Assembly (NCBI GenBank): GCA_001870995.2 | Contig: MLAV02000009.1 | Span: 186,001-250,000 of the forward strand | Length of the DNA: 64,000 nt | Origin: Chitinophaga sp. CB10 | Lineage (GTDB): Bacteria > Bacteroidota > Bacteroidia > Chitinophagales > Chitinophagaceae | Direction: 5' to 3' | Shown here: positions 42,158 through 50,740 of the stretch, in pieces | Numbering within the stretch: the first letter of the stretch is position 1 | Layout of the letters: each line of letters begins with the position of its first letter | Position numbers and translations under genes: made by a program | Notes under the pieces: model-generated | What the model saw: the letters and a program-made list of their open reading frames with translations, nothing else | Databases searched by the model: none | What the model was told of the DNA's origin: nothing

Positions 42158-42817
42158 TTATCGGAGGTCTACCACTTCCACGCCCGGGTATTTCTTAGGG
42201 TCGAACACGAAAGTTGCGTCATTCACGGCCGCATTTGGCGTAAAGTTGGTGATTTCGTAAGTATAACGGTTGCCATTTTTCTCGAAAACCTTCATTTTCG
42301 CGATATTCTGGGCTTTTTTGTCCACTGACACGATCACCTTGAAGATGTTCTTGGATTTGTCAGTAGGCGTCATTTCGATGTTTTGCAGCACCTTCCCCTT
42401 TTCGGTGGTTTCCGGTGTCAGGCGGTACAGGAAGTCCTTATCGTAAAAATTGGTAAACAGCTTGGCCGGCGTCATCGCGCCGCTGCTCTGGTCCACGTTG
42501 TTGATCGTCACCTCATTCACATCCTTCGCATAGGTCCAGGAGGTCTTGTTATCGCTGATAATTTCCTGGCCTTCCATGGTTACCTTGTATTTGGAACCTT
42601 TCATATATACAGTGCCTTTCTTGGATTCGGCCACGCTGTTGTTGGCGCCTTCCACCTTCAGCACGAAATTGGCGACTACGGATTTCAGGGCTTTGAATTT
42701 GGAGCTTACGCCATCCAGTACGGTTTTGGCCTTAGGATCGCTCGCCTGCTTAGACTGCGCCATACCGCTGAAAATGATTCCGCTCAGTAACAATCCTGTT
42801 AATAAAAATTTCTTCAT
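42158..42817 (-). CDS. lolA: LolA-like outer-membrane lipoprotein carrier
   Basis: A 219-residue protein with a signal peptide (MKKFLLTGLLLSGIIFSGMAQ) followed by the LolA-type barrel: VLDGVSSKFKALKSVVANFV, KGTVYMKGSKYKVTMEGQEI and SDNKTSWTYAKDVNEVTIN. LolA ferries lipoproteins through the periplasm from LolCDE to the outer membrane. Bacteroidota lack a typical LolB, so the receptor is not obvious. It lies downstream of ftsK on the same strand, 129 bases away, an order I recall as common in this phylum. Length is normal. Confidence 0.9.
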   Translation of the reverse strand: MKKFLLTGLLLSGIIFSGMAQSKQASDPKAKTVLDGVSSKFKALKSVVANFVLKVEGANNSVAESKKGTVYMKGSKYKVTMEGQEIISDNKTSWTYAKDVNEVTINNVDQSSGAMTPAKLFTNFYDKDFLYRLTPETTEKGKVLQNIEMTPTDKSKNIFKVIVSVDKKAQNIAKMKVFEKNGNRYTYEITNFTPNAAVNDATFVFDPKKYPGVEVVDLR

Positions 42818-42946
42818 CGTAGTTCGTTTTTAATTTACCCCCGTATAGTCAAAAGCTATGCCGTCAGGGCTGGTTGAGTCATTTGAGGGTCCAAAATTCG
42901 CAAAATCTTACGAAAAGCACCATCATATTTGATTTATTTATAATGA

Positions 42947-45601
42947 TTATAACAAATCATTAAGGATTTCCTGTAATTCTGATTCGGTTTTTATCAGTAC
43001 CTCCCTGGCCTTGCTGCCCATGTTAGGGCCCACAATACCGGCGGCTTCCAGCTGGTCCATCAGGCGGCCCGCCCGGTTGTACCCCAGCTTCATCCGGCGC
43101 TGCAGCAAAGAGGTAGACCCCTGCTGTGTTTGTACGATCACCTGGGCGGCTTCCTCAAACAGCGGGTCCCGGTCGCTCAGGCTCAGCTCACGGCCGTCTG
43201 GGTCTTTATCATCCACATACTCCGGCAGCAGGAACGCATCCGGGTAGCCCTTCTGGTTACCGATAAATTCCGCCACGCTCTCTACCTCCGGCGTATCCAC
43301 AAAGGCGCACTGCAGCCTTACCAGCTCCCCGTTGAAGGATACGAGCATATCCCCCTGGCCGATCAGTTGCTCCGCGCCCCCGATGTCCAGGATGGTCCGG
43401 GAGTCGATCTTCGAGGATACCTTAAAGGCTATACGGGCCGGGAAGTTGGCCTTGATGGTACCGGTGATAATGTTTACGGACGGACGCTGGGTAGCAATGA
43501 TCAGGTGGATACCCACGGCGCGGGCCAGCTGGGCCAGGCGCGCAATCGGCATTTCCACCTCCTTGCCGGCCGTCATGATCAGGTCCGCAAACTCGTCCAC
43601 CACCAGCACGATAAACGGCAGGTAGCGGTGGCCTTTCTGCGGGTTCAGGCGGCGCTGCGTGAATTTACTGTTGTATTCGCGGATGTTGCGGGTACCGGCT
43701 TCCTTCAGCAGGTCGTAACGCAAATCCATCTCAATGCACAACGCATTGAGGGTATGAATCACTTTCTTGGTATCGGTAATAATGGCATCGTCTTCTCCCG
43801 GCAACTTGGCCAGGAAATGCTTTTCAATCAGCTTGTACAGGGAGAGCTCCACCTTCTTGGGGTCTACCAGTACAAACTTCAGCTGGGAAGGATGCTTCTT
43901 GTACAACAGGGAAACCAGCAGGGTGTTGATACCCACGGATTTACCCTGGCCGGTGGCCCCTGCCATGAGCAGGTGCGGCATCTTGGCCAGGTCGGCAATG
44001 AAGTTTTCATTGTCGATCTTTTTACCGATGGCAATCGGCAGGTCCATCGTGCTGTTCTGGAACTTTTCGCTGGCCAGGAGGGCTTTCAGCGATACGATGG
44101 ACTTCTTCACATTCGGCACCTCGATACCGATGGTACCCTTACCGGGGATCGGCGCAATGATACGGATACCCAGGGCGGATAAGCTCAGGGCAATGTCGTC
44201 TTCCAGGTTCTTAATCCTGGAAATACGCACCCCCGCCGCCGGCACAATTTCGTATAGGGTTACCGTTGGCCCTACGGTAGCGCTGATCTTCTGGATAGAG
44301 ATATCGTAGTTTTTCAGCGTATCGATGATCTGGTTCTTGTTCTTTTCCAGCTCCGTGGTATCCTGCACGATCACTTTATCCGCGTTGTGGTTTTCCAGCA
44401 GGTCCAGGCCGGGGAAGCGGTAATTGCTGAGGTCCAGCGAAGGATCGTAAGGGTCTACCGGCACGGCTTCCCGCACAGGCACAATTTCTTCCGCTTCCTC
44501 TTCCGCATCGCTGTAGGTGGATTTGATTTCAAACGTCACTTCCTCCGCGTTGTGCTTCTTTTTGGCTACCGGCTCCTGGGTCATGGCCAGGTCCTGGGCC
44601 TTCTCCACGGATTCGTCGATGTAGAGCATAGGCCCTGCGGCCGCCAGTTCCTCTTCCGTATAATCTTCCTCCTCCTCTTCCGGCATCAGCGGTTCAGGGT
44701 CAGGCTCCGGAGCGGTAAGCGGCGCCACCGGCGTATGATGCGCCGGGATAACGGTGATCTCGTCTTTTTCCACGAGCTGCATCGGCGGCAGTTCATCCTC
44801 TTCCTCTTCGGTTGGCGGTATCACCATCACGCCGGTATTATCTTTCAGTCCATTACTTTTTTGCCGGGCAGCAGCTGAAGGCTGCTCTGCCACCGGGGCA
44901 ACGGGGCCGGCTGCCGCCGCGGGCACAGGCGCCGGTTTTGGCGGCTTCGGCTTACTTTCCGGCCATTTGAAATCGAAATTGAATTTCCAGATCAGCCAGG
45001 AGAAACCCAGTACAAGCAACAGCAGGGCGGTGCCGGTTTTGCCCACAAAGCCCGTCGTCCATTTGGTAAGCGCGTTCCCTACAGCCCCGCCAAAGGGGAA
45101 CTCCGCGCCAAACGACAGGAAGGACATGGCCATGCTGATAAACAGCAGGCCGAATAAAATATACTTCACGTTGCGCCATACACGAAATACGCGGCGGCCA
45201 ACGATAAAATTCACGCCGATGATGAAAAAGAAGTAACAAAACAGGTAGGAGGCAATGCCGAAGCCATTGTAGAAGAAGCCATGGGACACGAATGCGCCCA
45301 GGCGGCCCAGCAGGTTGTCCACACTGATATCTCCGAAGAATAGTTCGTGGGTGGAATAGCGGTTAACCTTATCAAAATCTTCCTCCCAACTGAAAATATA
45401 GGAGGTGAAGGCGATAAAACAATAGATGGATAACAGCAAAAAAAACACGCCCATCACTTTATGGGTACGCTCGTCCTTCACCAGCTCCTTCACCTTTACA
45501 TCCGCCTCCTTGTCTTTCTTCAGCACTTCAGGGTTGGGGGCTGGGGTGGCCTTGGCTTTTTTGCTCTCCGGTTTTTCGGTTTTCAGTTTATTCTTGGACA
45601 T
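42947..45601 (-). CDS. ftsK: FtsK/SpoIIIE-family DNA translocase
   Basis: An 884-residue protein. Residues about 45-200 hold four transmembrane helices, followed by a Pro/Glu-rich acidic linker (about 215-390) containing EEEEDELPPMQL-type runs. The motor domain follows: MAGATGQGKSVGINTLLVS (Walker A), LPFIVLVVDEFADLIMTAGK (Walker B), IATQRPSVNIITGTIKANFP, then a gamma domain at the C-terminus (STSLLQRRMKLGYNRAGRLM) that reads KOPS-like DNA signals. It moves DNA at the septum during chromosome segregation and dimer resolution. The hydrolase gene ends 22 bases upstream on the same strand. It is followed by lolA. Confidence 0.95.
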   Translation of the reverse strand: MSKNKLKTEKPESKKAKATPAPNPEVLKKDKEADVKVKELVKDERTHKVMGVFFLLLSIYCFIAFTSYIFSWEEDFDKVNRYSTHELFFGDISVDNLLGRLGAFVSHGFFYNGFGIASYLFCYFFFIIGVNFIVGRRVFRVWRNVKYILFGLLFISMAMSFLSFGAEFPFGGAVGNALTKWTTGFVGKTGTALLLLVLGFSWLIWKFNFDFKWPESKPKPPKPAPVPAAAAGPVAPVAEQPSAAARQKSNGLKDNTGVMVIPPTEEEEDELPPMQLVEKDEITVIPAHHTPVAPLTAPEPDPEPLMPEEEEEDYTEEELAAAGPMLYIDESVEKAQDLAMTQEPVAKKKHNAEEVTFEIKSTYSDAEEEAEEIVPVREAVPVDPYDPSLDLSNYRFPGLDLLENHNADKVIVQDTTELEKNKNQIIDTLKNYDISIQKISATVGPTVTLYEIVPAAGVRISRIKNLEDDIALSLSALGIRIIAPIPGKGTIGIEVPNVKKSIVSLKALLASEKFQNSTMDLPIAIGKKIDNENFIADLAKMPHLLMAGATGQGKSVGINTLLVSLLYKKHPSQLKFVLVDPKKVELSLYKLIEKHFLAKLPGEDDAIITDTKKVIHTLNALCIEMDLRYDLLKEAGTRNIREYNSKFTQRRLNPQKGHRYLPFIVLVVDEFADLIMTAGKEVEMPIARLAQLARAVGIHLIIATQRPSVNIITGTIKANFPARIAFKVSSKIDSRTILDIGGAEQLIGQGDMLVSFNGELVRLQCAFVDTPEVESVAEFIGNQKGYPDAFLLPEYVDDKDPDGRELSLSDRDPLFEEAAQVIVQTQQGSTSLLQRRMKLGYNRAGRLMDQLEAAGIVGPNMGSKAREVLIKTESELQEILNDLL

Positions 45602-45623
45602 AAATTTCTATCAAAAGTTGTGA

Positions 45624-47042
45624 CTACCTGCCACCTGCCGGCAACTGTAAAATCCAGTGTGCGATGAATGCAGGTACCAGGGGGTCAATGGTTTGCTCCA
45701 GTGTCGCATATTCGCTGGCGTCGCAGGTTTTGCAGGACTGAAACAGGTGATTTAAGCCTGCAAATTTGCGGATGGTCACCATCATATTGCCATTCTCTGT
45801 CAATCCTCTTTCCAATCCTTTCAGGTTTGGTTCTGCCGGCACTTCCGCATCCATGGCGCCATGAATTGCCATAAAGGGGCACCGGATTCTTTTAAGATAT
45901 GATACTGGTTTATAACGTAATATAGATAACATTTCCGGACTAACGATATCCGCCGTCGAAAATTGCTCCTTATCCATCCCTGCTTTTAACTCTTCCGGCG
46001 AGTGATCATATATTTCTTCCAGGGCTTTTCGCGCATCTGCCCTGGTTTCCAGCCAGGATTTGCCGGATCCCAAAGCCTCCCGGTATGGTTTCATCCGCTC
46101 GCTGGCGGCCCTGATTTCTTCTTCCGTCATGCCCATAGCCCGGCCGGCCACCTGCTGTTGCTGTTCGGACCATTGCATCCCATCCATTCCCAGCCCGGCC
46201 ATGGAAATCACGAATGCGACAGCGGGATTATCCGCGGCTACGATTTCTGCCGAGGCGGCGCCGAAACCAAATCCCAGTACGCCAATGCTATGCGGATTGA
46301 TGTCCTTCCTGGTTTTCAGATACCGGATGGCCGCTGCCGCATCCCTGGCGGCGCCGTGGATATCTTCCACGGCTGGCATCCCGTCTTCCCCGCGGAAAGT
46401 GCGTTTGTCAAAGCGCAGGGTGGCGATGCCGTTCCTGGCAAAATAGTCCGCCATGACCAGGAACATTTTATGCTGGCTCACTTCATTATCCCTGTTCGTA
46501 AGCCCCTCCCCCGGAATCATTACGATCACCGGGTAATTGGCCCCAACGCCGGACGGCCTGATGAAATTGCCAGACAACCATGCGCTGTCCGCCTGGTTTT
46601 GAAACGTCACGTCTTCCGAATGATAGGGGAAAGGCGGTTTAGGTTGCTGCGGACGGGGATATAATTCCGCCGCGCTGATTTCTTTATGAGTTAACGTAAG
46701 ATCCTGATTAATATTTCCCCAGATAAGATGTCCGAAGACCGTGTCGCCTGCCGGTTTCATTTGTCCGATATAGACCAGGTCCGATTCCCCGAGGTGCAAC
46801 GTGATTAAGCCTGCGGTTAAACGGACGGAATCCAGCGCCTTCACTGCCGGCGATTTGTCGGGGAAAGCAATGGTACCCGATAATACGCCTGCCCGCGAGG
46901 TAATTTGGATCGCCACCCTGAGGTGCTCGTTGTTGGCATTCACCACACCATACCAGCGGCCTGTCATCTTTTCTGCCTCCTGGCCGAAAGATACCTGTGC
47001 CATCGCCAGTATCATCATCCACACGAATAAAAGTCTTTGCAT
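45624..47042 (-). CDS. alpha/beta-hydrolase-fold protein, catalytic serine replaced by glycine
   Basis: A 472-residue protein with a signal peptide (through ILAMAQVSFGQ), a beta-rich domain (residues about 25-130) and an alpha/beta hydrolase domain of the S9/dienelactone-like type. Features include PVIVMIPGEGLTNRDNEV, FARNGIATLRFDKRTFRGED and the region SIGVLGFGFGAASAEIVAAD. At the nucleophile elbow, normally G-H-S-E-G, this protein reads G257-F-G-F-G261, so the serine at 259 is glycine. The later aspartate (AIHGAMDAEV) and histidine (FAGLNHLFQSC) are present. It may be a non-enzymatic binder or a degraded enzyme; a sequencing error cannot be excluded. The ftsK gene follows 22 bases downstream. 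Confidence 0.78.
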   Translation of the reverse strand: MQRLLFVWMMILAMAQVSFGQEAEKMTGRWYGVVNANNEHLRVAIQITSRAGVLSGTIAFPDKSPAVKALDSVRLTAGLITLHLGESDLVYIGQMKPAGDTVFGHLIWGNINQDLTLTHKEISAAELYPRPQQPKPPFPYHSEDVTFQNQADSAWLSGNFIRPSGVGANYPVIVMIPGEGLTNRDNEVSQHKMFLVMADYFARNGIATLRFDKRTFRGEDGMPAVEDIHGAARDAAAAIRYLKTRKDINPHSIGVLGFGFGAASAEIVAADNPAVAFVISMAGLGMDGMQWSEQQQQVAGRAMGMTEEEIRAASERMKPYREALGSGKSWLETRADARKALEEIYDHSPEELKAGMDKEQFSTADIVSPEMLSILRYKPVSYLKRIRCPFMAIHGAMDAEVPAEPNLKGLERGLTENGNMMVTIRKFAGLNHLFQSCKTCDASEYATLEQTIDPLVPAFIAHWILQLPAGGR

Positions 47043-47186
47043 CTTGAATGTTTTCTGGACACCTGCGGTGTCAGGAATTTAATTTTTTCACGCAAAGCAG
47101 CACAGGCCAGCCTTTAGTTGATTTGCGATTTTATTTGTGAACAGCTCAGGGCCGCGGCCCTGAGCTGTCCGGAGCGGGTTGCAACC

Positions 47187-47579
47187 CTATGATTTAATCT
47201 TCAGTACAGCAAGTAACAACAGCACCCAGCCAACGATAAAAAATACCCCGCCGATAGGCGTGATAATACCGAGTTTGGAAAGCCCCACTGTTTCAGTAGC
47301 CTTCATCATCGTCAGCAGGTACAGTGAACCGGAGAAAAGGAAAATACCGGTAATGAAGCACCTTCCTGCCCAGAGCAGCTGCGCGCCGGGGGCATGTGCA
47401 AAAAGGATACCGGTTACAAGCAATGCAAACACGTGATAGAACTGATAGGTAACGCCTGTCTGAAAGGTTCCTACAGTTTCGGGAGGCACCAGCTCTTTCA
47501 GCTTATGTGCGCCAAACGCGCCCAATATTACTGCGAGGGCTCCCAAAGCTGCCGCCCAAACTAAAAAACTCTTATGCAT
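47187..47579 (-). CDS. DUF423-family small membrane protein
   Basis: A 130-residue protein with four predicted transmembrane helices, opening LVWAAALGALAVILGAFGAH, then VTGILFAHAPGAQLLWAGRC and a last helix GGVFFIVGWVLLLLAVLKIK. The pattern matches DUF423 (YgdD-like), whose function is unknown. It is the last gene of a unit with the phosphopantetheinyl transferase and aroK; its start overlaps the aroK stop by 8 bases, suggesting coupled translation. Confidence 0.88.
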   Translation of the reverse strand: MHKSFLVWAAALGALAVILGAFGAHKLKELVPPETVGTFQTGVTYQFYHVFALLVTGILFAHAPGAQLLWAGRCFITGIFLFSGSLYLLTMMKATETVGLSKLGIITPIGGVFFIVGWVLLLLAVLKIKS

Positions 47580-48075
47580 GGTCTATATTTTTGGTAAATG
47601 TTTCCAGGGTAATATCATCGGAAGCGATGATGTGCTGCGACTGCTGGTAGAACGGCAGGCGCTCCGCCAGCTTCCTCTCCACGAATACCGCCAGCTCTTC
47701 ATCGTCCAGGTCCTGAATCAGCGGGCGTTTGGACTTTTTCCGCGAAAGCCGCTCCACCATGGTAGGCACGGAAGGATTGATCCATACGGTTACGCCCCTT
47801 TCATTCATAAAATCCATGTTATCCTGGAAGCAGGGCGTACCGCCGCCGCAGGAAATCAGGAATTTATCCTGCTTGGACAGTTCGCGTAACAACATACTCT
47901 CCTTTTCCCGGAAGTAGTCTTCCCCCTTCGTAGCAAAGATATCGCTGATGGCCATTTCTTCCGCTTCCACGATCACATCGTCGAGGTCGTAAAAAGGCAG
48001 GTTCCAGACTTCGGCGAGTTGTTTACCCCAATAGGATTTGCCGGCGCCCATAAAGCCGAGTAAGAATATTTTCAT
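47572..48075 (-). CDS. aroK: shikimate kinase
   Basis: A 167-residue P-loop kinase: the Walker A MKIFLLGFMGAGKSYWGKQL has K13 and S14, followed by FYDLDDVIVEAEEMAISDIF, KGEDYFREKESMLLREL for shikimate binding, LISCGGGTPC, and the lid arginine region SRKKSKRPLI. It phosphorylates shikimate in the pathway to chorismate. It follows the phosphopantetheinyl transferase by 13 bases and overlaps DUF423 by 8, so the three genes form one operon. Confidence 0.95.
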   Translation of the reverse strand: MKIFLLGFMGAGKSYWGKQLAEVWNLPFYDLDDVIVEAEEMAISDIFATKGEDYFREKESMLLRELSKQDKFLISCGGGTPCFQDNMDFMNERGVTVWINPSVPTMVERLSRKKSKRPLIQDLDDEELAVFVERKLAERLPFYQQSQHIIASDDITLETFTKNIDHA

Positions 48076-48088
48076 ATTAACGGTACAG

Positions 48089-48730
48089 TTAAGAATTAGT
48101 TTGACTTTCAGCAGCCGGATGTGTCCATGCCAGGCATAGGTCGTCTTCCAATATATATTGCAAATATAGTTGCGTATTTGTATCCGGCTTCACAAAATTG
48201 GCGGTAATAAATCCGGCCGGCATAAAGGGAAATGGTTGTAAACGCATATTCTCCCGGAAATCAACGCTGCCGAGGCCGTACCATTTAAACATCGCTTCTT
48301 TGGCGCTCCAGCAGATGGTTTGGTGCTTCAGGGTATTCACCGGGTCAATAAAGGCCTGCTCTTCCGGCGAAAGGAATTTGCCGGATACGCGGCCAATCTT
48401 GGGCTGCACGCCCTCGATGTCAATCCCCACGGCCGCACGGCGGCTCACAATGGCGGCGGCATAATCGCCGCAATGGGAAATCGAAAAATGAAAACTGCCA
48501 CACTGCAACAAAGGCTTACGGGTATCGGCCACTACCACTTCCTCCAAAGGAAAATCAGGAAACAGGGTGATGAGTAACAAGCGGCCGGCATAATGCTGTA
48601 AACGCTTGTGGGGGTGATGTATGGCCCTGCTAATGGTTATTTTCTCTTCAAAGAAGGCTTCTTGTTCACTAATTTTCCACAACCCCAGCCTGGTCTCCGG
48701 ATCAATTTGTATGGTACGTATTAATGGCAT
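48089..48730 (-). CDS. 4'-phosphopantetheinyl transferase superfamily protein
   Basis: A 213-residue transferase; the start MPLIRTIQIDPET is chosen because the upstream extension is hydrophobic and lacks family features. Motifs: FSISHCGDYAAAIVSRRAAV, GIDIEGVQPKIGRV with the metal-binding D and E, and TICWSAKEAMFKWYGLGS with the W-S-x-K-E-A signature. It moves phosphopantetheine from CoA onto carrier proteins, in fatty-acid or secondary metabolism. Its size is between AcpS and the larger Sfp type, nearer Sfp. It heads the aroK operon. A near-match -7 element lies only about 8 bases upstream. Confidence 0.88.
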   Translation of the reverse strand: MPLIRTIQIDPETRLGLWKISEQEAFFEEKITISRAIHHPHKRLQHYAGRLLLITLFPDFPLEEVVVADTRKPLLQCGSFHFSISHCGDYAAAIVSRRAAVGIDIEGVQPKIGRVSGKFLSPEEQAFIDPVNTLKHQTICWSAKEAMFKWYGLGSVDFRENMRLQPFPFMPAGFITANFVKPDTNTQLYLQYILEDDLCLAWTHPAAESQTNS

Positions 48731-48850
48731 ATCTTGCCAAATTAATAGAAAAAAGGTGAAAAAAAGCGCAATCCCTGCCGGTATTAGCTTTTCTTTAACC
48801 GCTTTTAACACCAATCCGAATTACTAACAGCTAAAGCAAACACCTAGCAC

Positions 48851-49387
48851 ATGATTTTGTCAGACAAACGCATCTTGGAGGAAATTGAGAAAGGCACAAT
48901 CGTGATTTCTCCGTTCGACCGGAAGTACCTGGGCACCAATTCCTACGACGTACACCTGGGCAAATACCTCGCTACCTACAAGAACCGCGTATTGGATGCA
49001 CGCCAGCACAATGAAATCGAACATTTCGAGATTCCTGAAGAAGGTTATGTGCTGCAACCAGGCACCCTTTACCTGGGTGTTACCCTCGAATACACCGAAA
49101 CCCACGCCCATGTACCCTTCCTGGAAGGTAAATCCAGCACCGGCCGCCTGGGCATTGATATCCACGCCACCGCCGGAAAAGGAGATGTGGGCTTCTGCAA
49201 CACCTGGACGCTGGAAATATCCTGCGCCCAACCGGTACGCGTGTACGCAGGCATGCCGATCGGCCAGCTGATCTACTTCGTCGTGGAAGGCGATGTGGAA
49301 ACTTTCTATAACAAGAAAGGCAACGCCAAATACAATGGCCGTACGGTAAGACCCGTGGAGAGCATGATGTGGAAAAACGAGTTTTAA
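48851..49387 (+). CDS. dcd: dCTP deaminase
   Basis: A 178-residue protein with the dCTP deaminase signature: ISPFDRKYLGTNSYDVHLGK, VPFLEGKSSTGRLGIDIHAT with the catalytic region, and VRVYAGMPIGQLIYFVVEGD. It deaminates dCTP to dUTP, feeding dTMP synthesis through dUTPase. Trimeric family member in the cytosol. It is convergent with the RNA-repair genes and is divergent from the aroK operon, with 120 bases between starts. A strong terminator follows. Confidence 0.95.
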   Translation: MILSDKRILEEIEKGTIVISPFDRKYLGTNSYDVHLGKYLATYKNRVLDARQHNEIEHFEIPEEGYVLQPGTLYLGVTLEYTETHAHVPFLEGKSSTGRLGIDIHATAGKGDVGFCNTWTLEISCAQPVRVYAGMPIGQLIYFVVEGDVETFYNKKGNAKYNGRTVRPVESMMWKNEF

Positions 49388-49407
49388 TTTTTTTAAGATA
49401 GGAAATG

Positions 49408-49443
49408 AAAGAGGTTGCCGGGGTAACGGCAACCTCTTTTTTT
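49408..49443 (+). terminator. rho-independent terminator of dcd
   Basis: A 13-base perfect stem (AAAGAGGTTGCCG / CGGCAACCTCTTT) with a six-base loop is followed by seven or more T residues. Confidence 0.85.
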
Positions 49444-49463
49444 ATGCGTATAGGGCGCAGGCG

Positions 49464-49587
49464 CTGCATGCTAACAGGAGTAACCTGGGCCTGCATGCTA
49501 ATGGAAGTAACCTTGCGAGCGCAGCCTCTGCATGCTGACAGGAGTAACCTTGCGAGCGCAGCCCCTGCCTGCTAACGAAAATAACCT
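49464..49587. repeat. four-copy 23-bp degenerate direct repeat
   Basis: Units of 23 bp at 49464, 49491, 49528 and 49565 share CTGCATGCTAAC followed by AGGAGTAACCT, with small changes in each copy. Start-to-start distances are 27, 37 and 37 bp; the last two spacers share TGCGAGCGCAGCC. They lie between the dcd terminator and the end of the HD-Pnk gene. Not a CRISPR array: only four imperfect copies with short, similar spacers. Confidence 0.7.
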
Positions 49588-49633
49588 TGCGTCAGCTACC
49601 CATCGCACCATCCAAAGCCTTCTAAACAACCAC

Positions 49634-50740
49634 TCACTGCACGACATACTCCACAGCATGCGCCTCCGTTTGCCCCGGCGTTTCCAGCTTCCGCATCAGT
49701 TGCCGCAACGCTTTTTCCGGAATCGCATACTTACGCTGCGCATTCTGTTTTAGCAGCTTATCCGCCGGCGCTTCCACATACACGATCGTTACCTGCGCGC
49801 TGTACGTCATACAAAGGCTCACCAGCTGCTGCCGCATCTGCCGGGTAATGTTGGTCGCATTCCACACAAAGTTTTTACCCGCGCGCAGGTAGCCGCGCGC
49901 CAGCTCTTTGGCTTCCTGGATGATGGTGCCGTTGGCGCTCTTATCCGTCGGGTCCACTTTCTTTTCCCGGCGGAGGTTATCCGGCGATACCATGGCCCAG
50001 TCCTTATAATGCCGCTGCACATAGGTATCCTTACCGGCGCCCGGCAACCCGCTCATCAGCACCACCTGGCTGCCCGCAGCGGGGAACGGTACATAGTCCG
50101 GCGCTACGCCTTCTTTTTCCAGGTAGTTCATTTTCGCCGCCGGCGTGGCAAAGGCCTTCGGCTGCCCCCAGCATTGCTGCTCCCGGGCCAGCGCCTCAAA
50201 GCAATCGATCCGGTACAGCAGCTCTTCCTGGTCGTTACAAATACGGCCCAGCACGTCCGCCCGTGCGAGGGTAGCCAGCAGGGAAGTATCCACGTCCAAA
50301 CTGGCGCTGATCAATGCTTTCACCGGATCGGGCTTATCAAATACCCAGAGCGGCAGGCCATGATACCGTATCAGCCATACAATCTGCTCGCGGATTTCAA
50401 ACGGCGTGGGAATTTCTTCGTAGAGTATATTCCGGGCCGTCATCGCGCCGCGGCGCGCATGCCCGGGGGATACGATGCTGCCGTCGTCCAGGGTTTCCGT
50501 GGTGCTGAACTTCTCTACGTCGTGCAGCAGGGCGGCCGCCCAGAGCAGTTCCTGCTGCTGCGGCGGGAGTTGCCGCCAGGTCGGCAGCTGCTCCAGCGCC
50601 TCCACCACCATGCGCGTGTGGGTAGCCACGTCGCCTTCCGCGTGGTGGACAGGACTTTGCGGCACGCCTTCCATGCGGCTCACCCAGTAATAGGTATCGC
50701 GCAGGTGCGCCCAGGATTTATTTTTATCGATGGTCCACAT
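49634..50740 (-). CDS. HD-domain phosphoesterase / polynucleotide 5'-kinase fusion (HD-Pnk)
   Basis: A 368-residue two-domain protein. The N-terminal HD domain (about 15-180) has VHHAEGDVATHTRMVVEAL, L72-H73-D74 in AALLHDVEKF, H94, YH127 and D162 as likely metal ligands. The C-terminal kinase (about 220-368) has the P-loop GLPGAGKDT (K237), VSPDNLRREK, WNATNITRQMRQQ and the lid region LLKQNAQRKYAIP. This matches HD-Pnk, described in Runella, where the HD part removes 2',3'-cyclic or terminal phosphates and the kinase adds 5'-phosphate. The start at 50740 is chosen because AAGGAGGT lies just before it. It overlaps the RNA ligase frame by 17 bases. Confidence 0.9.
   Translation of the reverse strand: MWTIDKNKSWAHLRDTYYWVSRMEGVPQSPVHHAEGDVATHTRMVVEALEQLPTWRQLPPQQQELLWAAALLHDVEKFSTTETLDDGSIVSPGHARRGAMTARNILYEEIPTPFEIREQIVWLIRYHGLPLWVFDKPDPVKALISASLDVDTSLLATLARADVLGRICNDQEELLYRIDCFEALAREQQCWGQPKAFATPAAKMNYLEKEGVAPDYVPFPAAGSQVVLMSGLPGAGKDTYVQRHYKDWAMVSPDNLRREKKVDPTDKSANGTIIQEAKELARGYLRAGKNFVWNATNITRQMRQQLVSLCMTYSAQVTIVYVEAPADKLLKQNAQRKYAIPEKALRQLMRKLETPGQTEAHAVEYVVQ

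Noticed and set aside
43130..44182. 350-codon frame antisense to ftsK
   Set aside because: Overlaps the conserved motor domain on the other strand; no motif or separate promoter.
49464..49587. CRISPR-like repeats
   Set aside because: Only four imperfect units, spacers are short (4-14 bp) and partly identical, and no cas genes are present.
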